Shown: positions 41,528-49,368, numbered from the stretch's first letter. The stretch: 64,000 nt of DNA from Streptomyces sp. NBC_00237 (GCF_026342435.1 NZ_JAPEMT010000007.1:1-64000); one strand, 5' to 3'. Translations and numbers: made by a program. The notes: generated from the sequence alone by a model not told the origin.

Positions 41528-41557
41528 TGGACAGGCAGTAACCGAGTAAGGCACGAT
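41528..41557 (+). promoter_or_regulatory. Promoter P14 of the same class
   Basis: TGGACA, 18 bp, CACGAT at 41552-41557, flanked by TAAGG and TAGTGAAGTCG as in the island. No CRP-like site. Confidence 0.62.
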
Positions 41558-41560
41558 TAG

Positions 41561-41682
41561 TGAAGTCGAGAGGTTCGATGCTCGACTCTTCCGCGGTGAC
41601 GCGGGAGGAAGTGGGGCGGACGGCCAGCCCAATGGCAGTAGTGCTGACCGTCCTGAAGCCCCCTAGCCCCAGGCCCTTCAAC
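41561..41682 (+). ncRNA. Long leader of 41713
   Basis: GTCGAG/CTCGAC hairpin at the 5' end, an AATGGCAGTAG copy of the loop motif at 41631-41641 and a tail AGGCCCTTCAAC. A longer, diverged version of the island leader. Confidence 0.62.
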
Positions 41683-41712
41683 AAAGCCCATATACCAGGA
41701 AGGCATCTACGC

Positions 41713-42129
41713 ATGATGGTAAACGACGCGGAGCTGCACACGGCCCCCGCCCTTGACGACCTGATCACCCTGCACGCGGGCAACACGGCCGGTGTCGACC
41801 ACGGCCCGCTCTACCGCATCGAGGACGGCCCCCTCCCCAGTGACGGGGGTTGGTTCATCCAGCTTGCGGACGAGACCGCCCCCGGCGCCCAGGACTGGGC
41901 AGCGACCATCCAGAGCCAGGACATCGACACGATCACCAGGCCGATCGAGTCCGGCGTCATGAACTGGAAGCACAAGGTCGACCAGGGCGACGAGGACCAG
42001 GTCGAGGAGGACGCGGACGAGGAGCCGGAGGTCGAGCACGGCCTGACGGAGTCCGGCGTGGTACTCCTGCCCCGCACCGCCGGCCACGACCAGCACCACC
42101 GCGACCAGGGGGCGGGCAATGACGACTGA
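41713..42129 (+). CDS. Acidic hypothetical protein
   Basis: 139 residues from the tandem ATGATG at 41713, with GGAAGG upstream. The C-terminal half is strongly acidic (DQGDEDQVEEDADEEPE) and probably disordered, followed by a His-rich end. Small acidic proteins can mimic DNA or bind basic partners, but nothing here proves that. Overlaps the next gene by 11 bp. Confidence 0.65.
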   Translation: MMVNDAELHTAPALDDLITLHAGNTAGVDHGPLYRIEDGPLPSDGGWFIQLADETAPGAQDWAATIQSQDIDTITRPIESGVMNWKHKVDQGDEDQVEEDADEEPEVEHGLTESGVVLLPRTAGHDQHHRDQGAGNDD

Positions 42130-42991
42130 AGCCCCGTCGCGAGACGGAAAGACAACGGAGGACTCCCTCATGGCCATTCTGAACGGGCGCCGGGTATCGA
42201 CCCGCAGGGAGCTCGCGGACAAGCACGACCTGAGCATCACCCACCTGGAGAAGCTGTACCGAGAGCGGGAGGCGAACGGGCACCCCGAGCCCGTCCCGGA
42301 CTCCGCCGGCCGGGAACTGACCTGGTACGACGCCGACTGGCGCCGCTGGTACAAGGACCACACGGGCACGGCGGGACTGGAGAGCCGCGCTGAGCTGCAG
42401 GAGCGCACAGGACTGGGCCGGAGCACGCTCGAACTGCTCTGGCGTGAGAGGGAGGACAACAAGCATCCCGAGCCGGAGAAGACGGTCGGGAACACCATGT
42501 ACTGGAACTCCAAGGAGTGGGACCGCTGGTACAAGGGCTACCAGGCTGGCCAGGAGTGGCGGACGCCGATCGACCGCAGTGGCAACGCCGAGGACGAGAT
42601 CACGCTCTCGCAGGCTGCACGGGTGCTGAACATGGAGCCCACGAGCATCACGAAGTACCCCACCCGGAAGCCGAAGCACTGGCCCGATCCCATCAGGGAG
42701 GAGGAGGCCGACAGCGGCCGCGTGAAGCGCTACTACCGCCGCGGGGACATCTGGACGTACGGCGAGCTCCGCGAGCGGGGCGGTGGCGGTCGCCCCGCTG
42801 GCACGGCCGGGACCACGCGCCGCTACCCCTACGACGGGGACGAGCGGCTGGAGAAGGCCCGAAAGGCATTGAAGGCGAACCCTGACATGTCCACCGCCAG
42901 GCTCGCGGGCGAGCTCGCCCGCGAGCACGGTGGAGCTGCCGGGACCTGGTCGCACATCGTCAGCAGCGCACGGCAGAACCCGGAGGACTGA
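42119..42991 (+). CDS. DNA-binding protein with repeated helix-turn-helix modules
   Basis: 290 residues, ATG overlapping the upstream stop region. Three successive modules share the pattern of a HTH followed by hPEP and W (about 20-75: RRELADKHDLSITHLEKLY; 92-140: RAELQERTGLGRSTLELLW; 160-215: LSQAARVLNMEPTSITKYP). They resemble AlpA/MerR-type winged helices, so it probably binds a repeated site. A C-terminal helix pair follows. A candidate regulator of the P13/P14 operon. Confidence 0.72.
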   Translation: MTTEAPSRDGKTTEDSLMAILNGRRVSTRRELADKHDLSITHLEKLYREREANGHPEPVPDSAGRELTWYDADWRRWYKDHTGTAGLESRAELQERTGLGRSTLELLWREREDNKHPEPEKTVGNTMYWNSKEWDRWYKGYQAGQEWRTPIDRSGNAEDEITLSQAARVLNMEPTSITKYPTRKPKHWPDPIREEEADSGRVKRYYRRGDIWTYGELRERGGGGRPAGTAGTTRRYPYDGDERLEKARKALKANPDMSTARLAGELAREHGGAAGTWSHIVSSARQNPED

Positions 42992-42995
42992 CCAG

Positions 42996-43700
42996 ATGAC
43001 CACCAGCGTCACCATCGCCTCCGACGTCATCGACCAAGTGGGCCTGGACCAGGCCGCGCAGTTCCAGAGCCGCATCACTGCGTTCGAGTGCGTGGAGTGC
43101 GGGACCGCAGGGGACGCCAGGACGGAGCCCGCCGTCGTCGTGCTGCGTCGCAGCCCCGGCCTGTCCCATCTGGGAGTCGCACACCATCGCTGTGCGGACT
43201 CGCAGGTACGGGACTACGGCCCGGGAGCCCTGGCCCTCACGGAGGAGACCGAACTGGTCCCTCGCGCCATCGGCCTGCCCACGGTGGACGGCACCAAGCC
43301 CGCCCTGCTGCTTGCCTTCGTGGAGCAGGTGGCAGTCACCGAGGGCGGGCAGACTTACGACCCGGTAGTGAGGCAGCTGGTCTCGGAAGGTCTGCACGAG
43401 TTGCCAGGATTGGGCAAGGCCGCCCCGGACAGTCCTGGCTGGCGCATCGCCCTCGGCTCGGAAGGTCTCGTTAGGGTGCAGTCGGAAGCGCGGGTGCACC
43501 TCCGGGGTTACGTCGTGGTGCCGCCGCCCTGGTTGCGCCTGGCAGCCCCCGCACGAGCTGTGACACTACTGTTCGGCAGCCTGTCCCATGAGGACATTTA
43601 TGCTGACCAGCCACCTTATCGGGCCTACGCTGCTGCCCTGCGAGACGGGCGGATGGTCGGAGGAACCGTCAGGTTGGAGACAGGCGTGGGTGCTTCCTGA
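42996..43700 (+). CDS. Hypothetical protein with N-terminal CxxC
   Basis: 234 residues from ATG at 42996 (GGAGG 9 nt upstream, lying in the end of the previous gene). CVECG near residue 30 suggests a zinc ribbon. The rest is mixed alpha/beta. Function unknown. Ends 15 bp before a strong terminator. Confidence 0.7.
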   Translation: MTTSVTIASDVIDQVGLDQAAQFQSRITAFECVECGTAGDARTEPAVVVLRRSPGLSHLGVAHHRCADSQVRDYGPGALALTEETELVPRAIGLPTVDGTKPALLLAFVEQVAVTEGGQTYDPVVRQLVSEGLHELPGLGKAAPDSPGWRIALGSEGLVRVQSEARVHLRGYVVVPPPWLRLAAPARAVTLLFGSLSHEDIYADQPPYRAYAAALRDGRMVGGTVRLETGVGAS

Positions 43701-43714
43701 TCTCGCCTTGCGTG

Positions 43715-43761
43715 AAAGAGGGGCGGACCGCGTCACATGACGCGGTCCGCCCCTCTTTCTG
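43715..43761. terminator. Strong bidirectional terminator
   Basis: 20-bp perfect stem AAAGAGGGGCGGACCGCGTC with its complement around ACAT, ending in TTTCT on the plus strand and an A-run on the other side. Confidence 0.85.
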
Positions 43762-43937
43762 TCGAGACGTTCTGACTCGCGGCGGGGCTGATATGGGGCT
43801 ACCGGCCCGCGTCAGACCGGTACGGTCGCATCGACAACGCTCTAGGTACCGTTCGAGCACAGTCCCCCGAAAACGCGAACGCCGGGAGAGCCCCCGGCGT
43901 ACGCAGTCGGAACCCACCCGTAGAAGGAGAGAGAACC

Positions 43938-43979
43938 GTGAAGTACCACCATAACCAGCCCGAGGGAACACAGCGATGA
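43938..43979 (+). CDS. 13-residue leader peptide of the partition operon
   Basis: GTG preceded by GAAGGAGAGAGAACC. Reads MKYHHNQPEGTQR and stops at a TGA overlapping the ParA ATG (ATGA). The strong RBS belongs to this short frame while ParA's own is weaker, suggesting translational coupling. Confidence 0.6.
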   Translation: MKYHHNQPEGTQR

Positions 43980-44758
43980 CGTCAGACGCGTTGGTGGAAG
44001 CCAGCATCGAGACCGTCGGCCACCAGGTCACCCCGTTTCCCGTGCAGGAGCCAGAGACGAAGTGTGTCGTCGGATGGAAGGGCGGGATCGGCAAGACGAC
44101 CCTCGCTCAGGAGCTGGCCTACTTGGACGACGGTGTGGGCGGCGACATGGACTGGTCGAAGGGGGGTCTGTCCAAAGGCTGGGGCTACAACGAAGAGACG
44201 CGAACCGGAGCTCCGCTGATCGAAGCCTTCGAGAACGACCGGACGCCCAGGCCGCTGCGAGGCGGTCCGCGCAAGCTGGACCTGATCCCCGGCCACAGCA
44301 CCTTTGGTGAGTTCCAGCCTTCCCCTGAGGTCGTGAAGACTTCCCTCATTCGCTGGGCAGAAGAGCTGAAGAGGAAGATCACCTGGGATACGCACCCTGA
44401 TGCCTGCGCCTCTACCCACGGCGCCCTGGCAGCTTCGCGTGTCGCGGTAGTCCCCGTCATCCTGAAGACGCGAGAGATGGCATCGCTGGAGCATCTGCTT
44501 CAGGACATCAGCGACTACCCGCTTCTCTTGGTCCCCTACATGGTCCCCAAGTCGGTCCCGACCTGGCACAAGGACGAGCTGAAGCGGCTGGCGAAGAAGT
44601 TCCAGGTGCCCGTCGGCCCCATCGTCTCCGAGTACGCGTGGGTCGGCGTGCGTCGCAAGCGCGTGGCCATCTGCTCTGAGCCCGTCTTCAAGAAGGAAGA
44701 GGCGTTCGTGGAGCAGATGAAGAGGGTTCACCAGGCGGTGGTCCGTTATGGCAACTGA
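43976..44758 (+). CDS. parA: ParA-family partition ATPase
   Basis: 260 residues. Deviant Walker A GWKGGIGKTTLAQEL (about 32-46) with the signature Lys in KGGIGKTT. Later segments (AASRVAVVPVILKTREMASL and LLLVPYMVPK) match the ParA/MinD fold. With a small DNA-binding partner just downstream it would segregate the replicon. Overlaps 44748-45251 by 11 bp. Confidence 0.85.
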   Translation: MTSDALVEASIETVGHQVTPFPVQEPETKCVVGWKGGIGKTTLAQELAYLDDGVGGDMDWSKGGLSKGWGYNEETRTGAPLIEAFENDRTPRPLRGGPRKLDLIPGHSTFGEFQPSPEVVKTSLIRWAEELKRKITWDTHPDACASTHGALAASRVAVVPVILKTREMASLEHLLQDISDYPLLLVPYMVPKSVPTWHKDELKRLAKKFQVPVGPIVSEYAWVGVRRKRVAICSEPVFKKEEAFVEQMKRVHQAVVRYGN

Positions 44759-45251
44759 GGAGAAGCAGGCAGTGGAAGAGGGACAGGGCACGGACGAGCT
44801 GAACGGTCTGGACGAGCTCGACCAGAAGCAGAGGGGGCGTAGCCGGACGCGTCCGCCGGCCCCTGCTCACCAGAAGGCCCCTGCGGCTCCCCAAGGGGAA
44901 AAGCGGGGGGAGAAGCAGGCCCCCGCCGCTTCAAGCTCAGCTGGAAGGGAGGTTGCCACCGTTCCGGCAGCCGCACTTCCCACTCCCGGATACGTTCCCT
45001 CCCAGGTCTCCGTCAACGACGGCCAGGGGTGGGAGATGGGGCCGGGACGCCCTGAGAACCTTCCCTCAGCGGCCGAGGTGCTGAACCAGCGCTCACCAAG
45101 GAGGGAGTCCCTGGATGCTTCTGTGGCTGCCGATCTCCGCCTGAAGAAGCGACTGAAGCGATTCGCGCTGGACAACGACGTGGATCACCTCCCTATGGGT
45201 GACATCGTCACCGTCGCCCTGGACGACTGGCTCACCTCCCGAGGATTCTGA
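44748..45251 (+). CDS. ParB-like partner with C-terminal ribbon-helix-helix
   Basis: 167 residues. The N-terminal about 110 residues are charged and disordered (Lys/Glu/Pro-rich). The C-terminal about 45 (LRLKKRLKRFALDNDVDHL, then VALDDWLTSRGF) look like a ribbon-helix-helix domain, as in small centromere-binding partition proteins. Related to the protein at 45365. Confidence 0.75.
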   Translation: MATEEKQAVEEGQGTDELNGLDELDQKQRGRSRTRPPAPAHQKAPAAPQGEKRGEKQAPAASSSAGREVATVPAAALPTPGYVPSQVSVNDGQGWEMGPGRPENLPSAAEVLNQRSPRRESLDASVAADLRLKKRLKRFALDNDVDHLPMGDIVTVALDDWLTSRGF

Positions 45252-45256
45252 CCCTC

Positions 45257-45291
45257 TCTCCTCCCTCCCGGCAGTCCCACGGGAGGGAGGA
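45257..45291 (+). terminator. Terminator of the partition operon
   Basis: CTCCTCCCTCCCG with CGGGAGGGAGGAG, loop GCAGTCCCA. Confidence 0.75.
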
Positions 45292-45300
45292 GGAGCGGAT

Positions 45301-45342
45301 GACTATTTCAATAGTCGCCTATGCTGATAGCTAGTCGCCTAT
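45301..45342. promoter_or_regulatory. Operator cluster upstream of the second RHH gene
   Basis: Perfect inverted repeat GACTATT-tc-AATAGTC (45301-45316) overlapping the first of two direct copies of TAGTCGCCTAT (45312 and 45332, 20 bp apart). An AT-rich island in GC-rich DNA, as expected for RHH binding or a centromere. Confidence 0.68.
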
Positions 45343-45364
45343 TGATCCGCCAGGAGGTTCGGAC

Positions 45365-45679
45365 TTGAGTGCCAAGGAACGCCAGATCGCTTCCCTGCGT
45401 GCCATCGCGGACGAGTTGGAGGCCGAATCCTCCGAAGAGGAAGGAAGTGACCCTTACGAGGCACACCCCGACACTCTTCGGATCATCGAGTCAAGGGGAA
45501 CGAAGAGGGGGCAGTTCAACTACTCGGTACCGCAGGAGCTGGACCTTCAGCGTCGCATTCGCAGGTACCACGTAGAGCACGGAACTCAGCACGGCGACGT
45601 CGTGGCTCTAGCGCTCGATAGCTGGCTCAGGTCCCAGGGCTTTCCCCCTCCCCCGTCTTCCGTAAGAGATGAGAAGTGA
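45365..45679 (+). CDS. Ribbon-helix-helix DNA-binding protein
   Basis: 104 residues, TTG start with GGAGG 7 nt upstream. Acidic N-terminus. C-terminal RHH-like region (QFNYSVPQELDLQRRIRRY, then VALALDSWLRSQGF) related to the end of 44748-45251. It probably binds the operator at 45301-45342 and autoregulates, or forms a second partition component. Confidence 0.72.
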   Translation: MSAKERQIASLRAIADELEAESSEEEGSDPYEAHPDTLRIIESRGTKRGQFNYSVPQELDLQRRIRRYHVEHGTQHGDVVALALDSWLRSQGFPPPPSSVRDEK

Positions 45680-45714
45680 GCAGGGAGCCCTCCGTGGAAG
45701 TTCATGCAGGGATC

Positions 45715-45743
45715 TTGACAAGCAAGGAAAAGTAAGGCATAAT
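45715..45743 (+). promoter_or_regulatory. Promoter P15, consensus-like
   Basis: TTGACA, 17 bp, CATAAT at 45738-45743. The strongest member of the island promoter class, keeping TAAGG before and TAGGGAT after the -10. No CRP-like site. Confidence 0.82.
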
Positions 45744-45748
45744 TAGGG

Positions 45749-45840
45749 ATAGCGCAAGAGGTTGATGCGTGTCCATTAAGCACGAAACCCCGGGTGCCAC
45801 TGCTTGGAGGGCAGGCATCCCGGGGTCTCACACCAGAGAC
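45749..45840 (+). ncRNA. Leader hairpin after P15
   Basis: CCCCGGGTGCC paired with GGCATCCCGGGG around a loop containing TTGGAGGGCA. Diverged from the TGGCAG type. Confidence 0.6.
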
Positions 45841-45849
45841 GAGGCTCCG

Positions 45850-45927
45850 ATGTCGTACTTCAGTATCACCCCAGAATGGGGTGGACGTGCACCTTCCGGT
45901 GCTCTGCTGCCGGAGGTGGGGGCGTGA
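45850..45927 (+). CDS. 25-residue peptide coupled to the large membrane protein
   Basis: ATG after GACGAGG. The frame begins MSYFSITPEWGG and ends LLPEVGA, with a TGA at 45925-45927 overlapping the GTG of the next gene (GTGA). Its end provides the GGAGG for that gene. Possible coupling peptide. Confidence 0.6.
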   Translation: MSYFSITPEWGGRAPSGALLPEVGA

Positions 45928-48140
45928 ACGTGCTTCCCCGTATTCACGCCGTGGCGGAGTCCCTGGGTGTGCCGCCGTGGACGGTCGCTCTCGGCGGAGT
46001 GCTCGCGGGCGTGGCGGCCCTGGCCCTGCTGATCCTGGTCGTGCGCCTGGCCGGCCGGGCGGCGACGCGAGCGGTCGAGAAGGCCCGCCGCGACGATGAC
46101 ACCGAGGCCCGTGCCCGGGTCATGGCCATGATTGACGACCGCTGGCGGACCATCGTCGGCATCTGCGGCATGTCCGTCAGCATGTACGGCCTGTACGGGT
46201 TCGCCGAGGACACCGCGGGGCTGCCGCTGCTGTTGAGGATCTTCTTCATCGCGATCTTCGATGGTGCGGAGATCGGCCTCATGTTGGGCCTGGCGCGGTC
46301 CCTGGCCGCCCAGGATGTCCCGCGGTGGACCGAGGGCATGATCCGGTCCCGGCGGATGGCGTGGGGCCTGGTGGCGCTCTCGGCGGCGGCGAACTGGGTG
46401 CACGCGCCGGAGGGCGGTGGCCTGTGGGCGAAGGTGGCCCTGGCCGGTGTGCCGGTGGTGTCGATCAAGCTGCTGGAGCATGGGCTGGACCTGCGGATCG
46501 CAGAGCTGGCGAAGGCCGAGGAGGAGGACGGCGTCCGGCCGGGCCCCCTTCGTCTGTTCGTTCTGCTGTGGCGCCGGATCTGGATCGCGGCTTTCGCGTG
46601 GCTGGGTCTGGACACGACGTCTACGACCAGTGAGACCTCCCGCCGACTGTTGGCTCAGCGTGCGGCCCGTGCGGTCATCGTGCTGGCCCGTGCCCAGAAG
46701 CGTGCCGACCGTACGTTCCGATTCGGCTGGCGGAAATCGCTGGCCGACCGGGCGGTGGACCGGCGGACCGAGGACGCGGCGGTCGCACTGGACCGCGCGG
46801 ACGCCCCGGTCAACGTCGACCAGGCTCTTGCCGTGGTCCGGCGGACCATGGGCCACATGCAGGCCGGGCGGCTGGGACGGCTCGACTACGCGGATGTCGA
46901 CGACGTGGTGAACACCGTGGTCTCGCTGCCCGCGCTGCAGCAGAAGGTCACGCAGAAGCTGGAGGAGCAGAAGGCCGAGGTTCAGGACGAGCTGCGTGCA
47001 GCGGAGCGGGCCGCCAAGCAGGAGCGGGACGAGGCCGTGGCCGCGCTGGAGGCGGAGCGGGAGGAGCACACTCGGCTTCAGGCGGAGCGGCAGCAGGAGC
47101 GTGAGCGCTTCGAGGAACTGGCCGAGCAGCTTCGTCAGCAGGCCGAGCAGCTTCGCACCGAAGCGGAGCAGGCGAAGCGTGAAGCGGCCGAGCAGGTTCA
47201 GCTTGTCCGTGACGCCGTCGAGCAGAGTGCGACGCGTGAAGCGGAGGACCGCCGAGCGGAGCGGGAGACCACCGAGCAGCGGGCCGAGCGTGAAGCGAAG
47301 CGGTGGCACGAGCAGACCGAGCAGCTTCGTGACGAGGCGAAGCGGCAGCTTCAGGAGCAGGCGGAGCGGTTCGAGCAGCAGAGCGCCGAGCAGGTCCGTA
47401 CGGAGCGGGACCGGTGGAGCAGGGAGCTGGAGCAGCTTCGCACCGAAGCAGAGCGGCAGCTTCGCGCGCAGGCCGAACAGCTTCGCACCGAAGCGGAGCA
47501 GGCGAAGCGTGAAGCGACCGAGCGGGTCGAGCGCGAAGCGGCCGAGCGGCTGGCGACGGAGCGGGCCGAGGCGGAGCGGAAGATCGAAGCGAAGCAGGCC
47601 GAGGCGGAGCGCGAGATCGAAGCAGAGCGCGCCGAGGCGAAGCGCAAGATCGCCGTTGCGCAGGAGCAGGCGGAGCAGCTTCAGGCTCAGCTCGACGCGA
47701 AGCAGGCGGAGTCGGAGCAGACCGCGCCGGCCGGGACGGCGGCGGAGCAGCCGCGGACGCCGAAGCCGAGGGAGGCGTCGAAGCCGACGCTGACCAAGGG
47801 CTCGCTGAAGCAGCTCTTCATCCAGCGGGTGCACGAGCTGTGCGAGCAGGGCGAACCCCGTCTGCTCGGACCGGCGGTGACCCCCCGCACCCGTACCGAT
47901 GTCGCGTACCAGGTGCAGGCTGAACTGGGGCTGACGTCGCAGGGGACGGCCCGCACCTACATGCAGGAAGCGATGGAGCGCTGGGAGGCCGCCCAGCAGG
48001 CCGCGGCGGAGAAGAAGGCGCCTGCCAAGACGGCCGAGGCCGCCAAGGACAAGGGCAAGGGCAAGCTGTTGGACACCTTCGGGCGTCCGATCGCAGACCT
48101 GGACGCGCTGGAATCGAAGGGGGCCCTGGCGCGGATCTGA
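45924..48140 (+). CDS. Large membrane protein with long coiled coil (DUF2637-like N-terminus)
   Basis: 738 residues from GTG at 45924 (GGAGG 7 nt upstream). One membrane segment at about 18-45, then three or four between about 85 and 185 (LLRIFFIAIFDGAEIGLML, LVALSAAANWVHA, VALAGVPVVSIKLLEHG), resembling actinobacterial DUF2637 membrane proteins. Residues 330-600 form a continuous coiled coil with near-exact repeats of EQLRTEAEQAKREA. A C-terminal helical domain (about 610-680) ends in GRPIADLD. Probably a membrane-anchored plasmid transfer or spread protein; inference. Confidence 0.75.
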   Translation: MNVLPRIHAVAESLGVPPWTVALGGVLAGVAALALLILVVRLAGRAATRAVEKARRDDDTEARARVMAMIDDRWRTIVGICGMSVSMYGLYGFAEDTAGLPLLLRIFFIAIFDGAEIGLMLGLARSLAAQDVPRWTEGMIRSRRMAWGLVALSAAANWVHAPEGGGLWAKVALAGVPVVSIKLLEHGLDLRIAELAKAEEEDGVRPGPLRLFVLLWRRIWIAAFAWLGLDTTSTTSETSRRLLAQRAARAVIVLARAQKRADRTFRFGWRKSLADRAVDRRTEDAAVALDRADAPVNVDQALAVVRRTMGHMQAGRLGRLDYADVDDVVNTVVSLPALQQKVTQKLEEQKAEVQDELRAAERAAKQERDEAVAALEAEREEHTRLQAERQQERERFEELAEQLRQQAEQLRTEAEQAKREAAEQVQLVRDAVEQSATREAEDRRAERETTEQRAEREAKRWHEQTEQLRDEAKRQLQEQAERFEQQSAEQVRTERDRWSRELEQLRTEAERQLRAQAEQLRTEAEQAKREATERVEREAAERLATERAEAERKIEAKQAEAEREIEAERAEAKRKIAVAQEQAEQLQAQLDAKQAESEQTAPAGTAAEQPRTPKPREASKPTLTKGSLKQLFIQRVHELCEQGEPRLLGPAVTPRTRTDVAYQVQAELGLTSQGTARTYMQEAMERWEAAQQAAAEKKAPAKTAEAAKDKGKGKLLDTFGRPIADLDALESKGALARI

Positions 48141-48149
48141 TCTAGACGC

Positions 48150-48199
48150 AAACGGGGGGCTGGTCGGACCTGGAAAGGGTCCGGCCAGCCCCCCGTTTT
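48150..48199. terminator. Strong terminator
   Basis: AAACGGGGGGCTGG with CCAGCCCCCCGTTT, plus inner CGGACC/GGTCCG. The 3' arm runs into TTTTA. Confidence 0.85.
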
Positions 48200-48465
48200 A
48201 CTGCCCGCCGACCTCCTTGGCGCGGCGTCGCAGGAGGCCCTGAGTGCCGTTCTACGGCTCTGCTGGCAACCCCCCGGCCGGAGGTTCGGAGTCGTCCCGG
48301 ACGGGCGTCCAGCGGCCCCGAGGCCGGTTCCGAGTCGAGGGGTGAGGAGCTGGTAGGCCGGTAGGTAGGTGGTAGGTAAGCGCCGGTAGGTGGCATCTGA
48401 CCTGCGGATCTACCCGACTACCGGGCGACGGGACGCGCCGGCCCGACCAGTTGGGGAGCGGGGTG
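48200..48465. repeat. Gene-free gap with GGTAGG repeats
   Basis: Five copies of GGTAGG at 48352, 48360, 48364, 48371 and 48385, just beyond the GntR stop. The 48142-48396 minus frame shows no coding character. Confidence 0.6.
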
Positions 48466-49266
48466 TCAGGCGGTGGTGGTCCACCGGTAGGAGAGCGACC
48501 ACAGGTGTGCGGGGAGCACGCTGACGGTGACCGCCACGGTCCGGTCGGCGGTGGCAGCGGTGCGGGTCAGGTGGATGACCCTGTTGTCCGCGTCGATCTC
48601 CAGCGCGGTCGCTTCGTGCTCATGCGGCGGGCGGACGTTGACGGTCTCGGAGAAGTCCGTGGGCCGGTGCCCGAGCTCGGCCAGAAAGCCTTGTACGCCT
48701 CGGGGGCCGAGGTCTGGGTGCTCCAGGTCGGTGTGCCGTGCGATGTCGAGCGGCAGGTAGGTGACTGCGAGCTGGACGGGAGTGCCGGGATCGGCGGGCG
48801 CGGAGCCGGCCGCCACGGCGAACGTCCGCGTCTCGCGGACGAGGGCCTGCCCATGCCGCTTCAGGCCGAGTAGATCGGCCAGGTCCTGTGGGGCCCGCTC
48901 TGTGCGGACCTCGGGGAAACGGCGGGCGACGAGTCCGAGCGTGCGCAGCTCCGCTTCGAGCGCGTCGTCCGAGCCCTCCGCTTCACCGTCGGGGCCGGAG
49001 CGGAGCAGGACGTCCGTCCGCCGGGTGATCCGCTTCAGCAAGCGGGAGACGTAGGCCCCGGACCCCTTGCGCGTGGTCACCAGGCCCTCGGCGGCGGCGA
49101 CCCGGACGGCCCGCTCTACAGCGGAGCGGGTGCACCCCAGATGGTCGGCCAGTTCGGCAGCGGCCGGGAGCCGGGAACCGGGTTCGTACGTGCCGCCCGT
49201 CACGGCGTCCCGCAGTCGCTGAGCGACGTGACGGAACTCCGGGGTGGCGGACGGGTGCTGTGTCAT
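48466..49266 (-). CDS. GntR-family repressor with UTRA domain
   Basis: 266 residues. N-terminal winged helix (RLRDAVTGGTYEPGSRLPAA, then LGCTRSAVERAVRVAAAEGL, residues 15-75) and a C-terminal UTRA-type ligand domain (about 100-260). Streptomyces plasmids use GntR-type Kor proteins to silence transfer genes. The three operators upstream and the divergent small-gene operon fit that role. Its own promoter (TTGAGT, 17 bp, TACGCT) ends 6 nt before the ATG, implying a leaderless mRNA, and overlaps operator 1. Confidence 0.85.
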   Translation of the reverse strand: MTQHPSATPEFRHVAQRLRDAVTGGTYEPGSRLPAAAELADHLGCTRSAVERAVRVAAAEGLVTTRKGSGAYVSRLLKRITRRTDVLLRSGPDGEAEGSDDALEAELRTLGLVARRFPEVRTERAPQDLADLLGLKRHGQALVRETRTFAVAAGSAPADPGTPVQLAVTYLPLDIARHTDLEHPDLGPRGVQGFLAELGHRPTDFSETVNVRPPHEHEATALEIDADNRVIHLTRTAATADRTVAVTVSVLPAHLWSLSYRWTTTA

Positions 49267-49272
49267 GAGCTG

Positions 49273-49301
49273 AGCGTAAGGCTCCGCAGCAGATCACTCA
49301 A
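49273..49301 (-). promoter_or_regulatory. Leaderless promoter of the GntR gene
   Basis: Minus strand -35 TTGAGT (49296-49301), 17-bp spacer, -10 TACGCT (49273-49278). The -35 overlaps operator O1 by two bases. Confidence 0.68.
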
Positions 49302-49358
49302 TCTCCCGAGGAGATTTCTAAATCTCCCGTGGAACTTGATTGACCTCCCGTGGAGGTT
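49300..49358. promoter_or_regulatory. Three GntR operators O1-O3
   Basis: 17-bp sites at 49300, 49321 and 49342, exactly 21 bp apart, consensus AATCTCC-CGW-GGAGATT. O1 is a perfect palindrome. O3 (GACCTCC-CGT-GGAGGTT) lies between the -35 and -10 of the rightward promoter. Confidence 0.82.
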
Positions 49359-49368
49359 GGCGTTTACT
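49340..49368 (+). promoter_or_regulatory. Promoter of the transfer-like operon
   Basis: TTGACC, 17 bp, TTTACT, covered by operator O3. Leader of about 165 nt to the first gene. Confidence 0.62.
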
